In this document: piece after piece, positions 38,704-49,845 of the stretch | Layout: each line of letters starts with the position of its first letter | Position numbering within the stretch: position 1 is the first letter of the stretch | Source of the DNA: Nostoc flagelliforme FACHB-838 | GTDB lineage: Bacteria; Cyanobacteriota; Cyanobacteriia; Cyanobacteriales; Nostocaceae | DNA: 64,000 bases | Reading direction: 5' to 3' | NCBI RefSeq assembly: GCF_014698065.1 | Contig: NZ_JACJSI010000001.1 | Span: forward strand, 223,125 to 287,124 | Notes under the pieces: generated by a model | Told to the model about the DNA's origin: nothing | The model's input: only the letters and a program-made list of their open reading frames with translations | The model's database searches: none | Made by a program: the position numbers and the translations under genes

Positions 38704-41058
38704 TTACACGCGTTCCGGTAAGAGAGCTATTGGGTTAACAGCACTCTTACCTGATGGATGGATTTCAAAGTGGGTGTGTGGCCCAGTACTGTGACCAGTG
38801 CTACCCATTAAAGCAATCGTTTCTCCTTGATTCACCTGCTGACCAGGTTGCACCAGAATCTTGCTGTTATGAGCATAGCGAGTCGTGCTGCCATCAGGAT
38901 GGCGGATTTCAACGAGGTTGCCGTAGCCACCGTTGTTCCAGCCAGCTTTTTCGATCGTACCCTCAGCTGAAGCAACAATTGGTGTGCCAGTGGAGTTAGC
39001 AATATCAATTCCTTTGTGCGGTCTTCCCCAACGCATACCAAAACCAGAGGTGAGAGTGCCCTTTGCTGGCCAGGTGTAAGTTAATGTTGAAGTAGATGGA
39101 GGAGGCGTTAGTTCGTCAATGGGTCTGGGCAGATATTGATCAACTGCTGCCAAAGGTGGTATTACCTGTGGAGAAACTGTCCTTCCCCGCATCATTCCTA
39201 ATGAGTCAGAAGCATTTACTCTTCCAGAAGGCGTTGCAACTTTTACCTTTGTGGCAGATGGGGTGGCAGAGGGAGTCCACTGACTAGCAGACCCTAAATT
39301 AGGCAAGAACTCTGGGTTTACTGGCTCGGTAGGGCGTACAGCAGTACGAAATTGGGTCTTAATTGGTTGAGCAGTATAATTAGACTGAATCGGTGTAGGA
39401 ACTGGAATTTGGATCGCTACACTATTCGGTCGAGCCGCAGAGTTAGGTGCAGTGAAATTATTGGGAGTAGAAATAGGAGTGAGCATCGCAGCATTATTTG
39501 TTTCGGCAGCTGCTGCTGACACAACTAAGTTCCCAGACTGTTGAGCGCGATATTTTTGTTGTAATCTCTGGATTTCCGCTTGTAAGCCCCGCAAACGGTC
39601 ATTATTGTTATTGTTTCCCCTTGCTACCCTATTTGCTGGTGTTTTAGGCTGTTGCATTTCGGCAAAAGCTTGTGGCACTGCAATGTCACCACCGACGCCA
39701 GAAGAACTAGCTGTAGGGGGGGCTGTTTCTAAGTCGGTCGCACTATTTGCCTGAATCTGAACAGTTACCGGTGTAGGGACGGTAATATTACTGTTGTCGG
39801 CAATAGTTGGTGATGGTGAAGTAGGTAGATATGAGTTAGCACTACCAATATTCACAGGGGAGGTGGCTACTTTTGGAGTTTTGCTAGATTCTACAAAAGT
39901 GGGAGTCGCTACAGTTGCCTCAACTTGAACAGCAGGAATAACTAGTTTTTGGCTAATCCGCAGTTCATTTGGATTATTGAGGTTATTTGCCCTAACTAGT
40001 TCTGCTACTGAAGTGTTGTGTTTGCTGGCGATCGCTGCTAGTGTATCTCCAGGCTTAACTTCATAAGCTGTTAGACTTGAGGACGCAATAACTGTTGGTG
40101 TAGCGGGTACAAATGCACTTGTCTGTGTTTTCTGTTTTAACCGCGATATCAGGTTTGCTTTGCTTGTATCGCCAGAAGTGTCAGATTGGGCTAATACAGT
40201 ATTCTCAACTACAGTTGTTGGCTGTGCCAATTCTATATCAGCTTGTGATAAATTTTTGGTTTCCCCAGAACGCAACTGTGCCAGACTGTTTCTTAAACGG
40301 TTCGATTTTTCTTGTAAGCGATTTAGTGCGAACTCTTGTTGCGCCTTAAGCTGTGCATTTATTTCACTGTTTGCTACCCCAGATGTTGCCACTGTTTGGG
40401 GCTGGGCAATTAGTGATGCATTTGTACTACCAGCACTGTCAGCACTATAGTCAGACAGATTATTGACTGTTGGGAAACTAGTTTCGGCTAAGGTATTGTT
40501 CAATCCCTGTGCCAGTTGGGGCTTCAGGTAGGTGGAATTTTTATAAACCGCTGTTGCTTGAGAAAAAGTGTTTGATGGGGGAACTTGCAAAGACATTCCA
40601 TTGGCAGCGACTTGCCATTTAGCTTCAAGCCCAGGCACTTGTGAGACTGCCGTTGGTTCCACGATCACAGGATTTTCCGGCACGCTCGCTGATGAGACTG
40701 CTTGGGACTCCAGCTTTGTGGAGGCAAATTTCACCTCAGTGTCAGGAACAGCAGGAATCGCTGAGGTTGCCTTTTGGCTGCCTACTGGCACTGCTGCTTG
40801 GGCTTGATCGCTTTGTCGAGTCACCAAAAGGCTGGTTGCTCCCATAGAGATTGCCAAGCCAATCATGGCGGCTTTTGTCCGCACCCGGCGGTTAACCTTT
40901 GGATTCATCACATTTAGCAGTTCTACCGGGGCATCATCGCTGCTGGGGTTATTGTTCAACACAGCTTTCACTCTCTTTTTCAATGCTCGTTTCAAAGACG
41001 ACCTCCTATGATCACTAGCGCTTAACTGATCTCGATTCTTCAGTTGGATACTAGTCAA
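38704..41058 (-). CDS. LysM and M23-peptidase-domain envelope protein
   Basis: A 784-residue protein. The N-terminus is basic, followed by a hydrophobic segment near residue 65 (AAMIGLAISMGATSLLV), a likely membrane anchor or long signal. A long Ser/Thr/Pro/Ala-rich region follows. A LysM domain (YEVKPGDTLAAIASKHNTSVAELVRANNL) lies near residue 330 and a predicted coiled coil near 490. The C-terminal M23 domain (SGFGMRWGRPHKGIDIANSTGTPI... GPHTHFEIH) has the HxxxD and HxH zinc ligands. It should cut or remodel peptidoglycan, in NlpD/EnvC style. The 724-bp upstream region suggests a long leader. Confidence 0.9.
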   Translation of the reverse strand: MTSIQLKNRDQLSASDHRRSSLKRALKKRVKAVLNNNPSSDDAPVELLNVMNPKVNRRVRTKAAMIGLAISMGATSLLVTRQSDQAQAAVPVGSQKATSAIPAVPDTEVKFASTKLESQAVSSASVPENPVIVEPTAVSQVPGLEAKWQVAANGMSLQVPPSNTFSQATAVYKNSTYLKPQLAQGLNNTLAETSFPTVNNLSDYSADSAGSTNASLIAQPQTVATSGVANSEINAQLKAQQEFALNRLQEKSNRLRNSLAQLRSGETKNLSQADIELAQPTTVVENTVLAQSDTSGDTSKANLISRLKQKTQTSAFVPATPTVIASSSLTAYEVKPGDTLAAIASKHNTSVAELVRANNLNNPNELRISQKLVIPAVQVEATVATPTFVESSKTPKVATSPVNIGSANSYLPTSPSPTIADNSNITVPTPVTVQIQANSATDLETAPPTASSSGVGGDIAVPQAFAEMQQPKTPANRVARGNNNNNDRLRGLQAEIQRLQQKYRAQQSGNLVVSAAAAETNNAAMLTPISTPNNFTAPNSAARPNSVAIQIPVPTPIQSNYTAQPIKTQFRTAVRPTEPVNPEFLPNLGSASQWTPSATPSATKVKVATPSGRVNASDSLGMMRGRTVSPQVIPPLAAVDQYLPRPIDELTPPPSTSTLTYTWPAKGTLTSGFGMRWGRPHKGIDIANSTGTPIVASAEGTIEKAGWNNGGYGNLVEIRHPDGSTTRYAHNSKILVQPGQQVNQGETIALMGSTGHSTGPHTHFEIHPSGKSAVNPIALLPERV

Positions 41059-41782
41059 TGATTTAGATCACAACGAACGATAAATCAAGATCACATTCAC
41101 CAGAGATGCTTACGCAAGATTAACCTGCTTCTCTGATTTAGACAAGTTCACACCTGTTAGCAAAACTTAAAATTTGCTGTGTTTACTTGTCCGAACCACT
41201 CCTAACACCACTTAGGACGTTTTGCTCTTTCCCATTGTCCGCGCTTGTCTTGCGTCAATCGCGGGGACTGGACAAACTACTTGCCAAGTCCATAGTCGCT
41301 GCTGAGAATTAACTGCGACTTCTGGAAAATTCATGCTCCCTGCTGTAGATATCTTCAAGATATTTCTACCCAATCAGTCTTCTCAACACGAGACTTTACG
41401 TTGATTATTCCCTAAAAAACAACCGTATTAACTATCGACTACTTTTAGGCTGGTTTTTGGCGTTCATCTGGCAAGAATAGCTCAAATGTAAGATGTGACT
41501 GGATTTTAGCGTGTTTGTTCCCTCACTTAGGATGTTTCAAATTCATCAAAATCTATCATTCAAATTTGACAATATCCGAAGTTTTATATACAAATTTCTT
41601 ATAATAACCTTCCTGAACTTGTAAGTATCTTCCACTACATTTTGCAGATAATATCAATTTCTAGTATATTATTTTACATACTTTTGCTGTCACGAAAAAA
41701 ATTTTCCTGCCAAAAATAAATCGTCAAATAGGTTTGTGAACTTATCCTAAGTAAATATACTCATGAGAATGAAGGTAAACAA
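41059..41782. other. 724-bp gene-free region upstream of the M23 gene
   Basis: No reading frame is convincing. On the minus strand, the leader side of the M23 gene, several pairings are possible, for example CAGAGA with TCTCTG near 41102-41136. I looked for a ydaO (c-di-AMP) riboswitch, which often precedes envelope peptidases, and could not find its conserved words. AT-rich sequence near 41570-41760 may hold the promoter. Confidence 0.4.
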
Positions 41783-42244
41783 CTATTGTAAATAGCCTAA
41801 CTGACGACGAGCTTCAAATAAGCCGATTGCCACACTCACTGACAGATTCAGACTGCGAACCCCTGGTTGGCTCATAGGAATATACAAAGTCGCATCGCAA
41901 TCTGACAAAATTGCTGGTGGTAAGCCCGTGGTTTCACTACCAAACAGCAGCCAATCATCAGGTTGAAACGGATAGCTTACATAATTAAAATTTCCAGCAA
42001 CTGTATAACCCAACCATCTGCCTCCACGCTCATGATGTACGATTTTAAAGGCTTCCAGCGATTCGTGATAGTGTAGCTTGACATAAGGCCAGTAATCTAA
42101 GCCGGCTCTTTTGAGGTAGCGATCGCTAATTTCAAACCCCAAAGGCCCCACCAAATGCAACTCTGTACCCGTAGCTGCACAAGTACGGGCAATATTACCT
42201 GTATTAGGAGGGATTTGTGGGTTAACTAAAACTACCTGAGGCAT
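41783..42244 (-). CDS. trmL: tRNA (cytidine(34)-2'-O)-methyltransferase
   Basis: A 153-residue SPOUT-fold methyltransferase that modifies the wobble position of tRNA-Leu isoacceptors. Motifs: VVLVNPQIPPNTGNIARTCAATG at the N-terminus, LLFGSETTGLPPAIL near residue 98, and IPMSQPGVRSLNLSVSVAIGLFEARRQ at the C-terminal knot, which binds S-adenosylmethionine. The length is normal. Monocistronic. Confidence 0.92.
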   Translation of the reverse strand: MPQVVLVNPQIPPNTGNIARTCAATGTELHLVGPLGFEISDRYLKRAGLDYWPYVKLHYHESLEAFKIVHHERGGRWLGYTVAGNFNYVSYPFQPDDWLLFGSETTGLPPAILSDCDATLYIPMSQPGVRSLNLSVSVAIGLFEARRQLGYLQ

Positions 42245-42594
42245 TGTCCGTATAATTTACGTATTGTATAAAACAATTTGTTGTCAATGTTAAATCTACC
42301 AAAAGGCAGAGGCTATTCATAGGTTTTGTTAATAATAATCAAGCATGCTCTATCGATTAGATTTTTAAAACGAAGTACAAACCCTCCCAGAGCAATGCCT
42401 GAAAGGATATTTGGCTAAAACCATAAAATATTAAGTTTTATGTAGAGAACCTAGGTGTTTGTGTCTTTTAAGGCTGGTGTTTCCCAGAAAATCTATCATT
42501 TGTGTGAAGACGGGAGTCGGGATGAGGGAGCAGAAGGAGCAGGGGAAGCAGGGGGAGAAAGAAAACTAATGCCCAATGCCCAATGCCCCTTGAG
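42245..42594. other. gene-free spacer with low-complexity G-rich repeats
   Basis: No gene seen. Near 42510-42590 is a GGAGCAGGGGAAGCAGGGGGAG tract followed by AATGCCCAATGCCCAATGCCCC, the same repeat classes as in the ndh operon spacers. Confidence 0.5.
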
Positions 42595-43734
42595 TTAAGC
42601 CATTAAGAACGAACACAATTTGTCTTCGAGTTCTATTTCGCGTTCTTGGGTGGCGACAATAGCCTGGGTGATGACGCGGTGGTTGTCAAAACCGACTGCG
42701 TGTAATTGCAACCACTGTTGAGCTTCATTGCCTTCGCGGAGGATTTTTTGCAAAGGGGAAAGGAAACAACCAAAGCCTCGTTGTTTAGCTATCGCCCAAA
42801 CATCATGGTACATTTCAGAAATCCAATCTCTGGCTAAGATACTTCTGCCATTTTGCCAATGCTTCAACTGAGCATCGAGACTACCAGTAGCAGCGGCAGC
42901 TTCGTTCTCAGCAGTCAGGGTAACGAGTTCTTGGGGAGAGAAGGTACTTTGAGTTAACGGATCGATGCTGGGATTTTCGATTATTTGCAACAAACGCGCT
43001 TCTAATAAGGCAGTAATGGCTAGCAAGGCAATAGGATCTGTGACTAAATCGCAAATTCGCAATTCTAGACGATTTAGATCGTAAGGACGGCGATCGCCAT
43101 TTGGTCGCACTGATGCCCACAAATGCCGCACGTTTTGCATGGTTCCGGCAAGGAGTTGATCTTCCACCCACTGGATATGATCGGCGTGGCTGGCAAATAA
43201 CGGTACATGGCTAGGCGTTTGCGGAAATACGCCCCAACGGGTGGAGTGATAGCCAGTAGCTTTGCCATCCAGGAAGGGAGATGAGGCACTGAGGGCGAGA
43301 AATAGAGGTGCTTCCATACGGATGACTCGACAGGCCCGTATTAATACTTCTGGATCGCTGATGCCGATATTGATGTGTACGCTGGCGGTGACTACTTTTG
43401 TGCCGTAGGTGTTTTCAATGTAGTCATGATAGGGGTTTGCTGGATCGGAACGGAGAAAGCGATCGCTCCCACCCAAAGATAAAGTACTCCCCGGTATCAA
43501 GGTGTAATTGCCTAAACGATTGAGGTAGCTTCGCAACTCCCGCCGGGGACGCAGCAAAGCACACAATAAATTTTCGTAATTAGGGGATGGTTGAGTTATA
43601 TATTCCACGTTGCGGCTATCTGGCTCCCGCATAAATCCATCCAAATCCGCAACAATTTTGTCGGAGAGACCGACGATTTCACCTTGAGGCGTGCCAGTGT
43701 AAATCTCAATCTCAAAGCCTTTTAATAAAACCAC
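42595..43734 (-). CDS. gshA: glutamate-cysteine ligase, cyanobacterial type
   Basis: Catalyses the first step of glutathione synthesis, ATP-dependent joining of glutamate and cysteine. The 379-residue protein has the cyanobacterial GshA pattern: KGFEIEIYTGTPQGE at the start, EYITQPSPNYENLLCALL, HINIGISDPEVLIRACR, SSPFLDGKATGYHSTRW and RRPYDLNRLELRICDLV. The length matches cyanobacterial enzymes. It stands alone, with a CTCCTCGG-like region around its 5' end. The 286 bp beyond it hold no gene. Confidence 0.92.
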   Translation of the reverse strand: MVLLKGFEIEIYTGTPQGEIVGLSDKIVADLDGFMREPDSRNVEYITQPSPNYENLLCALLRPRRELRSYLNRLGNYTLIPGSTLSLGGSDRFLRSDPANPYHDYIENTYGTKVVTASVHINIGISDPEVLIRACRVIRMEAPLFLALSASSPFLDGKATGYHSTRWGVFPQTPSHVPLFASHADHIQWVEDQLLAGTMQNVRHLWASVRPNGDRRPYDLNRLELRICDLVTDPIALLAITALLEARLLQIIENPSIDPLTQSTFSPQELVTLTAENEAAAATGSLDAQLKHWQNGRSILARDWISEMYHDVWAIAKQRGFGCFLSPLQKILREGNEAQQWLQLHAVGFDNHRVITQAIVATQEREIELEDKLCSFLMA

Positions 43735-44020
43735 CTTGTTCTCCTCGGCTCTCTCTGCCTATAAATTGTATCGAACAAGACGAATCTCCGGATCTATCTT
43801 TAAGTCAATCAAAGGTTAAGAATCATTTTGTTGATAATTCATACCAAATCAGGACGACGGCTTTATTGGCTGTCTTTTAGAGAATTATTACTACTGAAGT
43901 AGGAAAAATATACTAGTTGAATTTACGCACTGTATAATTCGGCATGATGTATATTCAAAAGTTTGGTTATTTCAAACAGTTAATTTAAACCTAATATTTA
44001 CGTATTATGTTTGTTTTATT

Positions 44021-45868
44021 TTAGGTATATTGCGAAATAAACTTATCAGGTGAATGACTCTTTTGGGCAATATTGAGACGTAGAAACTGCGCCCAGACTT
44101 CATCACTAAGTAAGTTGAAAGCAGTTTTCGGATTGTTAATTGCGATCGCGCCTATAACTTTACGCCAGCACTGTTGCAATTCCTCAATAAAAGCTTCTTC
44201 CATAGAAACTTGACTCAGCAACAAAAGTGCAGTTTTAAAACTTTCTGATTCACTTGAAAAGTTTTTCGATTTTAATCCCTGTAGTGCTAAATTTAACCAT
44301 ACAGGCAGAAGTTCCAACCAATTATTTTTCTCTATCTCTTTGAGTGCAATACCTTCCATACCTAGCGCACCCCATGTGCATAAAGACTCTACAGCCACTT
44401 GAGAATCGTGCTTCTCTAGAGCATTTGTCCATAATTTTTGAGCTTGATTTTGGAAGCGATTAGCGAGAAATTCATAAGCTTCCTGAACTTGAAGTGGAAT
44501 TGTAACTTTATAAATTGACTCACCTCGTGGTAGGTAATCGCCGCGATAGGATAACCAGTTATGAGATCCGCAAAGATGGATTTGTTTATCAACTATTACT
44601 TCTTTAACATGGGAATCTCCCAACCAAAAAAGCTGTACAGATGGTAAACCATCAGGTGTTTTTATCGCTCGAAGTTTTTTCTCTACTTCTGGTGGAATTG
44701 GTTTGTCTTCATCTTCTTGTCGCCGCGCAATTCCATATCCAATTAAAATCCGAACTCCGCGATTAGCTAATTTCTGTAATAAAGTTATAAATTTTTCATT
44801 GACAACTGCCTGATTCACCCAAGGAGAATAGATTAAAATCTGACTTTTAGCCGAATTTAAAACTTCTGAAAAAGCTAGGCTAATTTGTCCATCGCGTAAC
44901 TGTACGGCTTCACCTAACGCTTTATAGTTATCTCCCTCACCAGTAGCTTTTGTGGCAGCTTCTAACGCCTTTTGGCGAATCTTTTCGAGCCTAGCTTCTA
45001 TTTCAGTATTTTTTTGCTTGAGAATGGCTTCACGTTTAAAATTGATGGTTTCGGTTGACAATTTACATAATGCTTGTAAAGATATTTTACCTCCAGTATG
45101 TAGCATTTCTAACCAATTTGATGCTGACTCTAAAATTTGCTTTCCATTTCTTACTTGAATACTCAATTTATCTTCAAGGGCATCAAAGATAACGAAAAGC
45201 GATATTTTTCTCCAGATTTTTTGAGTCGAAGCTAGTACCTTATAGGAAGTTACGATTTTTCCCTCTTCTGGTACATGAAGGGCTAAACCTGAAGCTTGAA
45301 TACTTTTTTGGATTTCTTCAAGCGGTAAGGAAGAGATATCAGCAATTGTAAGATCAGTAGCGATAAAGTCTGCCAAGTCAGGTAAATTTATCGTTGTCTC
45401 ATTTAAAGATTCAGATTGAAAGGTTATCTTATCGCTTAAAAGATCTGTAATAGCATAAATTTGTATAGGATATGGCGGTTGTGGTACAGACCCTTTTTCA
45501 TAAAATGAGCGACCTTCAGGAGTAACTGTTAGTGGCGATGTTGGTGATAGAGTTTGTAAGGAACGAAGAGTAGTAGTAGTAGTTTTAATAAATACAGAAT
45601 CAAGCCCAAGTACAGAGGCTAATTCATCCTCTGTTGGCGGAGGTTGAAATTCAATAGCGGCGCGGATAATAAATTCTTCAAGTATGTTAAACTGGCGGGG
45701 TTCCTTGATATTTACTTCTACCTGAGTTTGACGCAAAGTATAACGGAATTCACGCGCTGCTAAAACTGATAAACTAGGACTTTGCGCTTCTATTTCGTCT
45801 ACCAGTTTCTTGAGATTTTCATCAATCGGTTTAGCAGAAGAGGCGAGAAAGATCAACGAAACCTCCAT
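44021..45868 (-). CDS. phospholipase-D-like (HKD) domain protein linked to the SF1 helicase
   Basis: A protein of about 615 residues. I start at MEVSLIFLASSAKPIDENLKKL because two remnants of this gene elsewhere in the window begin at the same motif; the frame is open 28 codons further. The N-terminal half is helical. A winged-helix-like region (ELASVLGLDSVFIKTTTTTLRSL) lies near residue 85. A PLD region follows with IYSPWVNQAVVNEKF and one clear HxKx4D motif (HVKEVIVD) with LCGSHNWLSYRG. The first HKD is not obvious, so dimerisation may form the site. It overlaps the end of the helicase copy by 38 bp in another frame, so the pair forms one unit. A nuclease role in defence or DNA processing is inferred. 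Confidence 0.7.
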   Translation of the reverse strand: MEVSLIFLASSAKPIDENLKKLVDEIEAQSPSLSVLAAREFRYTLRQTQVEVNIKEPRQFNILEEFIIRAAIEFQPPPTEDELASVLGLDSVFIKTTTTTLRSLQTLSPTSPLTVTPEGRSFYEKGSVPQPPYPIQIYAITDLLSDKITFQSESLNETTINLPDLADFIATDLTIADISSLPLEEIQKSIQASGLALHVPEEGKIVTSYKVLASTQKIWRKISLFVIFDALEDKLSIQVRNGKQILESASNWLEMLHTGGKISLQALCKLSTETINFKREAILKQKNTEIEARLEKIRQKALEAATKATGEGDNYKALGEAVQLRDGQISLAFSEVLNSAKSQILIYSPWVNQAVVNEKFITLLQKLANRGVRILIGYGIARRQEDEDKPIPPEVEKKLRAIKTPDGLPSVQLFWLGDSHVKEVIVDKQIHLCGSHNWLSYRGDYLPRGESIYKVTIPLQVQEAYEFLANRFQNQAQKLWTNALEKHDSQVAVESLCTWGALGMEGIALKEIEKNNWLELLPVWLNLALQGLKSKNFSSESESFKTALLLLSQVSMEEAFIEELQQCWRKVIGAIAINNPKTAFNLLSDEVWAQFLRLNIAQKSHSPDKFISQYT

Positions 45869-48800
45869 GAATACTGACAAGATTTGAAACTTCAGAATAC
45901 ATACTTCCGGCTTGTCTACGCTGCTGAGTAAATAGCGAATGACAACCCACAATTACTAATAGTTCTTGAGCGCGGGAAAATGCAACGTTAACTCGTTCTG
46001 GTTTCTTGGCAAATCCCACATCTCCTTTACTATTATTGCGAACCATACTCACAATTACAACAGCTCGTTCCATACCTTGAAATCGGTCTACTGTACCAGT
46101 GGTGATTTGCAACGATGGGAAATGTTTAGATTGCAGGCGTTCATCAATTTTTCTGAGTTGAGCGCCATAAAAAGTAATCACGGCGATTTCTTTTTTGGTT
46201 CACCATTAGCAACTCTAGAAGCCCAAGTACTCTCAAATTGCTTACATAGACATTCAATTGCATTAATTTCTGGAATATTAAAAAATGAAGTTCCTGTCGT
46301 TTCTTCTTGAAAATTATTACCCCCAGGCGTTTTTATCCAAATAAGATGGTGAGATTCTTTGATGATTTCGCCTGCTAAATTATGTGCACGTTTTGTATCC
46401 GGCTCCAAAATACCACATTCTAGTTTACCATCATAAAACTGATTGATTGCTCCCATAATTATGGGGTGCATTCGATATTGAATATTTAACATTTGTTTGA
46501 TGCTATCATTAGCACTTTCAAACTGAATTTTAAAGAGTGATTCTTGCAATAGTTGTAATTCTGTATTTGTGGAGCCAATCTCTTGAGAAACTTCCTCTAA
46601 AGTCTTTGTATCAAGCATGGGTGGTAATTGTCGATGGTCGCCAACCATGATCAACTTTTTACCTTTTAAGGCAGGGATTAATAACTCTGGAAGAGTACAT
46701 TTACTAACTTCATCAATAATGACAACATCAAAGTATGTAAATTCTTGGGAAAATTCGTAATTTGCGGCTTGAACGCAAGTGATACCAACGACATTGGCAT
46801 TATCTAGATAAATCCGCCTTAAATTTGTGCGATCGCTTTCCGTTGGCTGTCTTAGTTTTCCTATCCAATCTTGAACAAAATGCTGATATCGATTAAGATA
46901 AAATTCTTCAGTTTGGAGTTGCTGTTGCCAATATTCAAACTTTGCCTCGATAGTGCGTAAAAAGTCCAAATTAAACAAGTCTGTCGAATCAACTTCAGGC
47001 TTGAATTTACCAGGAATTGCTTCCCAAATTGACTGCCACCAAGTTCGCTCAGTTGATATGTATTCTAATTGCTGCCGTAAATGCTCAACAATTGTCTGTA
47101 TTTGACTTTGAGTTTCTATAAATTGGTTTTTGTAGGTTTCCGTTGTTTCTTGCAAGCTAGTAATGCGAACTATGAGCAGGTCTTTGCTAGTGGAAAGTGT
47201 AGCAAGAGGATCGATTAAGGAAATTAAAGTATCAAGTTGCTTGGTACGATTTTCCCAGTCCCGTATTTTTGCTTTAAATTGTGGTATTTCAGTCAGAATA
47301 TTTGAAAGATTGTCGAGGTATTCTTGCACTAAAAGTCTTAATTGTTTGGGTAAGTATGGAAAGGATAAAAGTTCTTGTAAGAGTGCGATCGCTCTTTGAA
47401 ATTTGAAGTCAGCTTCACTGCGATAATTTTCTAGCTCCTCTTGATTAGCAGATATTTTTTGCTGCTCATTAGCCGCCAATCTCATCTGTTCATTTAATTC
47501 AACCTCAAGCTGGCTTTGCTCTATTTCTGTTTCAGCCTGTAGTTGCTTCAGCCATGTACACGCACTCCTAACCATGCCATTGGCTACCTCTACTGTAATT
47601 CTGGAGATAGCTGATTCACTCTCAACAGGTTGAACTCTTTGACATATAATCTGGGCTTGTCTCCTAATAGCCTCAAGAGTTACCGCCGCACCATAACGGC
47701 GGCTATACGGATGTAATTTTTGAGCTATGGAATCCAAACTTTTCTGCTTGACAGCAATCGCAAGTATCCATTCGATAATCCCACCCCAGACCCCTAGTGG
47801 TTTCTCAATCTCATCGATGCTATTTTGTGCTAGTTGCTTCAACTTTATGAGGGATTCCACAGGATCTAGCGCTTTACTAACGCTCACCTGGGAAATAGCA
47901 GCTTCATCGATTGAGCGATTACCTAATATATTTCGTCCCCGCACGAGTAAATCTTTTATCTCACTAACCCGACTGCGTACTCTATCCCTTTCATGGTATT
48001 TCTGAATTAACTCATTAACTTTTACCTGACACTGCTCAAGACTTTGTTGCCAGGGTAGATATTGAGCTTCCATCGTCATGCTTCGTAATACCGAAGGTAA
48101 TGAGATTAAGTCAACTGTAAAGTCTTGACGATTTTGTAAGCACTGTGTCAATACATTGGCAATATTTAAATTAGCTGTAGACAGCCATACATCAAGGTCA
48201 TTTATTGTTAAATTGGCCTCAGATTCACGGTTATGTAAATTCCTAATTCTTTGGTGCAAACTTTGCTGGTTTGTAAGCAATTGTTGGTGATTTGACTTTA
48301 GGCCAGCAATAGATTGTGAATTTTGTGTGTAAGTTTGTGCAGCTAACTCCGCTTCGGTCATTGCTATAGCTATATCACTGGCGTAGGCTAATGCTGTGCG
48401 AACTTCAGCAATCCAAGAAGTTACAGTGTTTTGCAACCAACCAGCTAAACCAAATAAGCCGTGATTTGGTTTAACCATACCAAGTTCAGAAGCCAAATTA
48501 ATTGCCAACCGAAGATTTGCAGCAAAGTTTCGCAAGGAAGCGTCTGTAGATGTGTATTTATTCAGACCAGCCCACAAATTAAGAAGTGCTGGATCTTGCC
48601 AATCTACTGAAGGTGCTTGATTCAGCAATTCCTCTAAAGTAGTTTTCAGAGATTCAACCTCGCCTAGTTGAGATGCGGCTTGATTGTATTCATTTTTTTG
48701 GGTCGTACAAGCTGACTCTAAATTAGTTTTACGTGTCTGTAATAAATCCTGCTCTCTCTTAAATACCTCTTCTACTTTCAGGTATGCTGTGAATCGTTGT

Positions 48801-48958
48801 GATGATGCCAGCAATTGACGTAAAAATTTTACATTATCGAGGCGTTGAGCAAGATTTTTTTCGCAGTCTGTAGCAGTATTTTCTAACCATGTGCCAATCA
48901 CTCGATTTTCTAAAAATGGCTGTCCTTGTTCTCCAACTCTTTCGGCGTTTCCCTTTAC
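45831..48958 (-). pseudogene. SF1 DNA helicase, N-terminally truncated, with a -1 frame change
   Basis: Close copy of the C-terminal two thirds of the 1491-residue helicase at 56700-61175. Homology starts near 48958 (KGNAERVGEQGQPFLENRVIG), so the IF2-N-like domain and Walker A are absent. Coiled-coil middle, [33 protein letters not shown] and QYRMHP are present. At 46190-46196 the frame changes: the copy reads CCA AAA AAG AAA TCG, where the intact paralogue has CCG AAA AAA GAA. The rest ([21 protein letters not shown] to SRLFC) lies in the -1 frame. Without Walker A it cannot be an active helicase unless in complex with another copy. Confidence 0.8.
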
Positions 48959-49071
48959 AAATAAAATAGAATTACTATCTAGTCTCTATTGTCAATACTA
49001 CACACTCATTCCAAGCCGGAATTTTACGAGGCAAAATGTCAGCTTTAGTGATAGCTAATTTGTCCAGTATA

Positions 49072-49129
49072 TTGCCTCAATTTTATATACCAAATTCTTG
49101 AGATTATTATTAATAGGTTTAGCTGAAAT
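49072..49129 (-). pseudogene. remnant of a PLD-gene 5' end
   Basis: The minus strand reads SAKPINNNLKNLVYKIEA, matching SAKPIDENLKKLVDEIEA at the start of the PLD protein. It is one of two such fragments in the window. Confidence 0.6.
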
Positions 49130-49135
49130 CGCCAG

Positions 49136-49736
49136 CTATTTCTGAAGTGCCTGCTGAAAAGTCTTGATAGCATCAACATGATTCACCATATTAATGCAGC
49201 GCAACAATAAATCCAGATCGATACCTTTAACCTCCTCACTACTGGAAACCCTTTCATAGTGAAGTGCGTTGCCTTCTTTTTGCAAGTGATAAACTTCTAA
49301 CACTCCATCTTCCCAGAACCACACTTCTGGAATCAACAGCCGTTTGTATGCCTCCAGTTTGTTGATACCGCCACTGGTAAAGACCACCTCGATCGCCAAA
49401 TCAGGACGCACTCGACCAGGAGCAAGTTTATAAGATTCACCCGCCTCTCGCTTTACAGCACCCGATTCACTTTCTAAGGTCATTGACCCTGTTGGAGTAA
49501 AGTCAAACCCTGCCATGAGCAGGTAAAGTTCTAACAATGCAGCAATTCTCTTCTTAACGGTTTCGTGTGGTTCTCCAGGCATTCTTCGGATCTCCAAAAC
49601 ACCATCCAGGAAAGACAGGCGATATCCTGGACGGTCTAATAAATAACTGCTCAATTGCTTTGAATTCTCTCCAACTCAGTCCTTCAAACAAAAGGGGTGA
49701 TTCTTTTGTGGGTGTAGCGATCGCTGCTGAGGTCAT
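49136..49736 (-). pseudogene. Uma2-family putative nuclease, 4-bp frameshift near the N-terminus
   Basis: The first 30 codons (MTSAAIATPTKESPLLFEGL, WREFKAIEQ) and the main frame (LLDRPGYRLSFLDGVLEI onwards) belong together but differ in frame. TTATTTATTAGAC carries an extra TTTA; removing it gives AIEQLLDRPGYRLS, as in the family. The body has RPDLAIEVVFTSGG (catalytic D and E), LEAYKRLLIPEVWFWEDG (K and E) and VYHLQKEG, so the PD-(D/E)xK-like core is intact. A shortened protein could start at the TTG before SSYLLDRP, but the N-terminal strand would be lost. Confidence 0.75.
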
Positions 49737-49845
49737 AAAAGTCTTCAGTCTGTTTCTAAATAAGAAATAATCAGTTTTGGAGGGCAGTTTGTTAATTGTA
49801 ACTTCTTTCTAAAAGCTTAAAAATTACTTTTTCTCAGCCTTTATC

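Noticed and set aside
41059..41782. A c-di-AMP (ydaO) riboswitch upstream of the M23 peptidase
   Set aside because: The context is suggestive, but I could not find the conserved words of that riboswitch on the minus strand.
43735..44020. A gene or RNA between gshA and the PLD gene
   Set aside because: AT-rich spacer without frame, hairpin or conserved motif that I could see.
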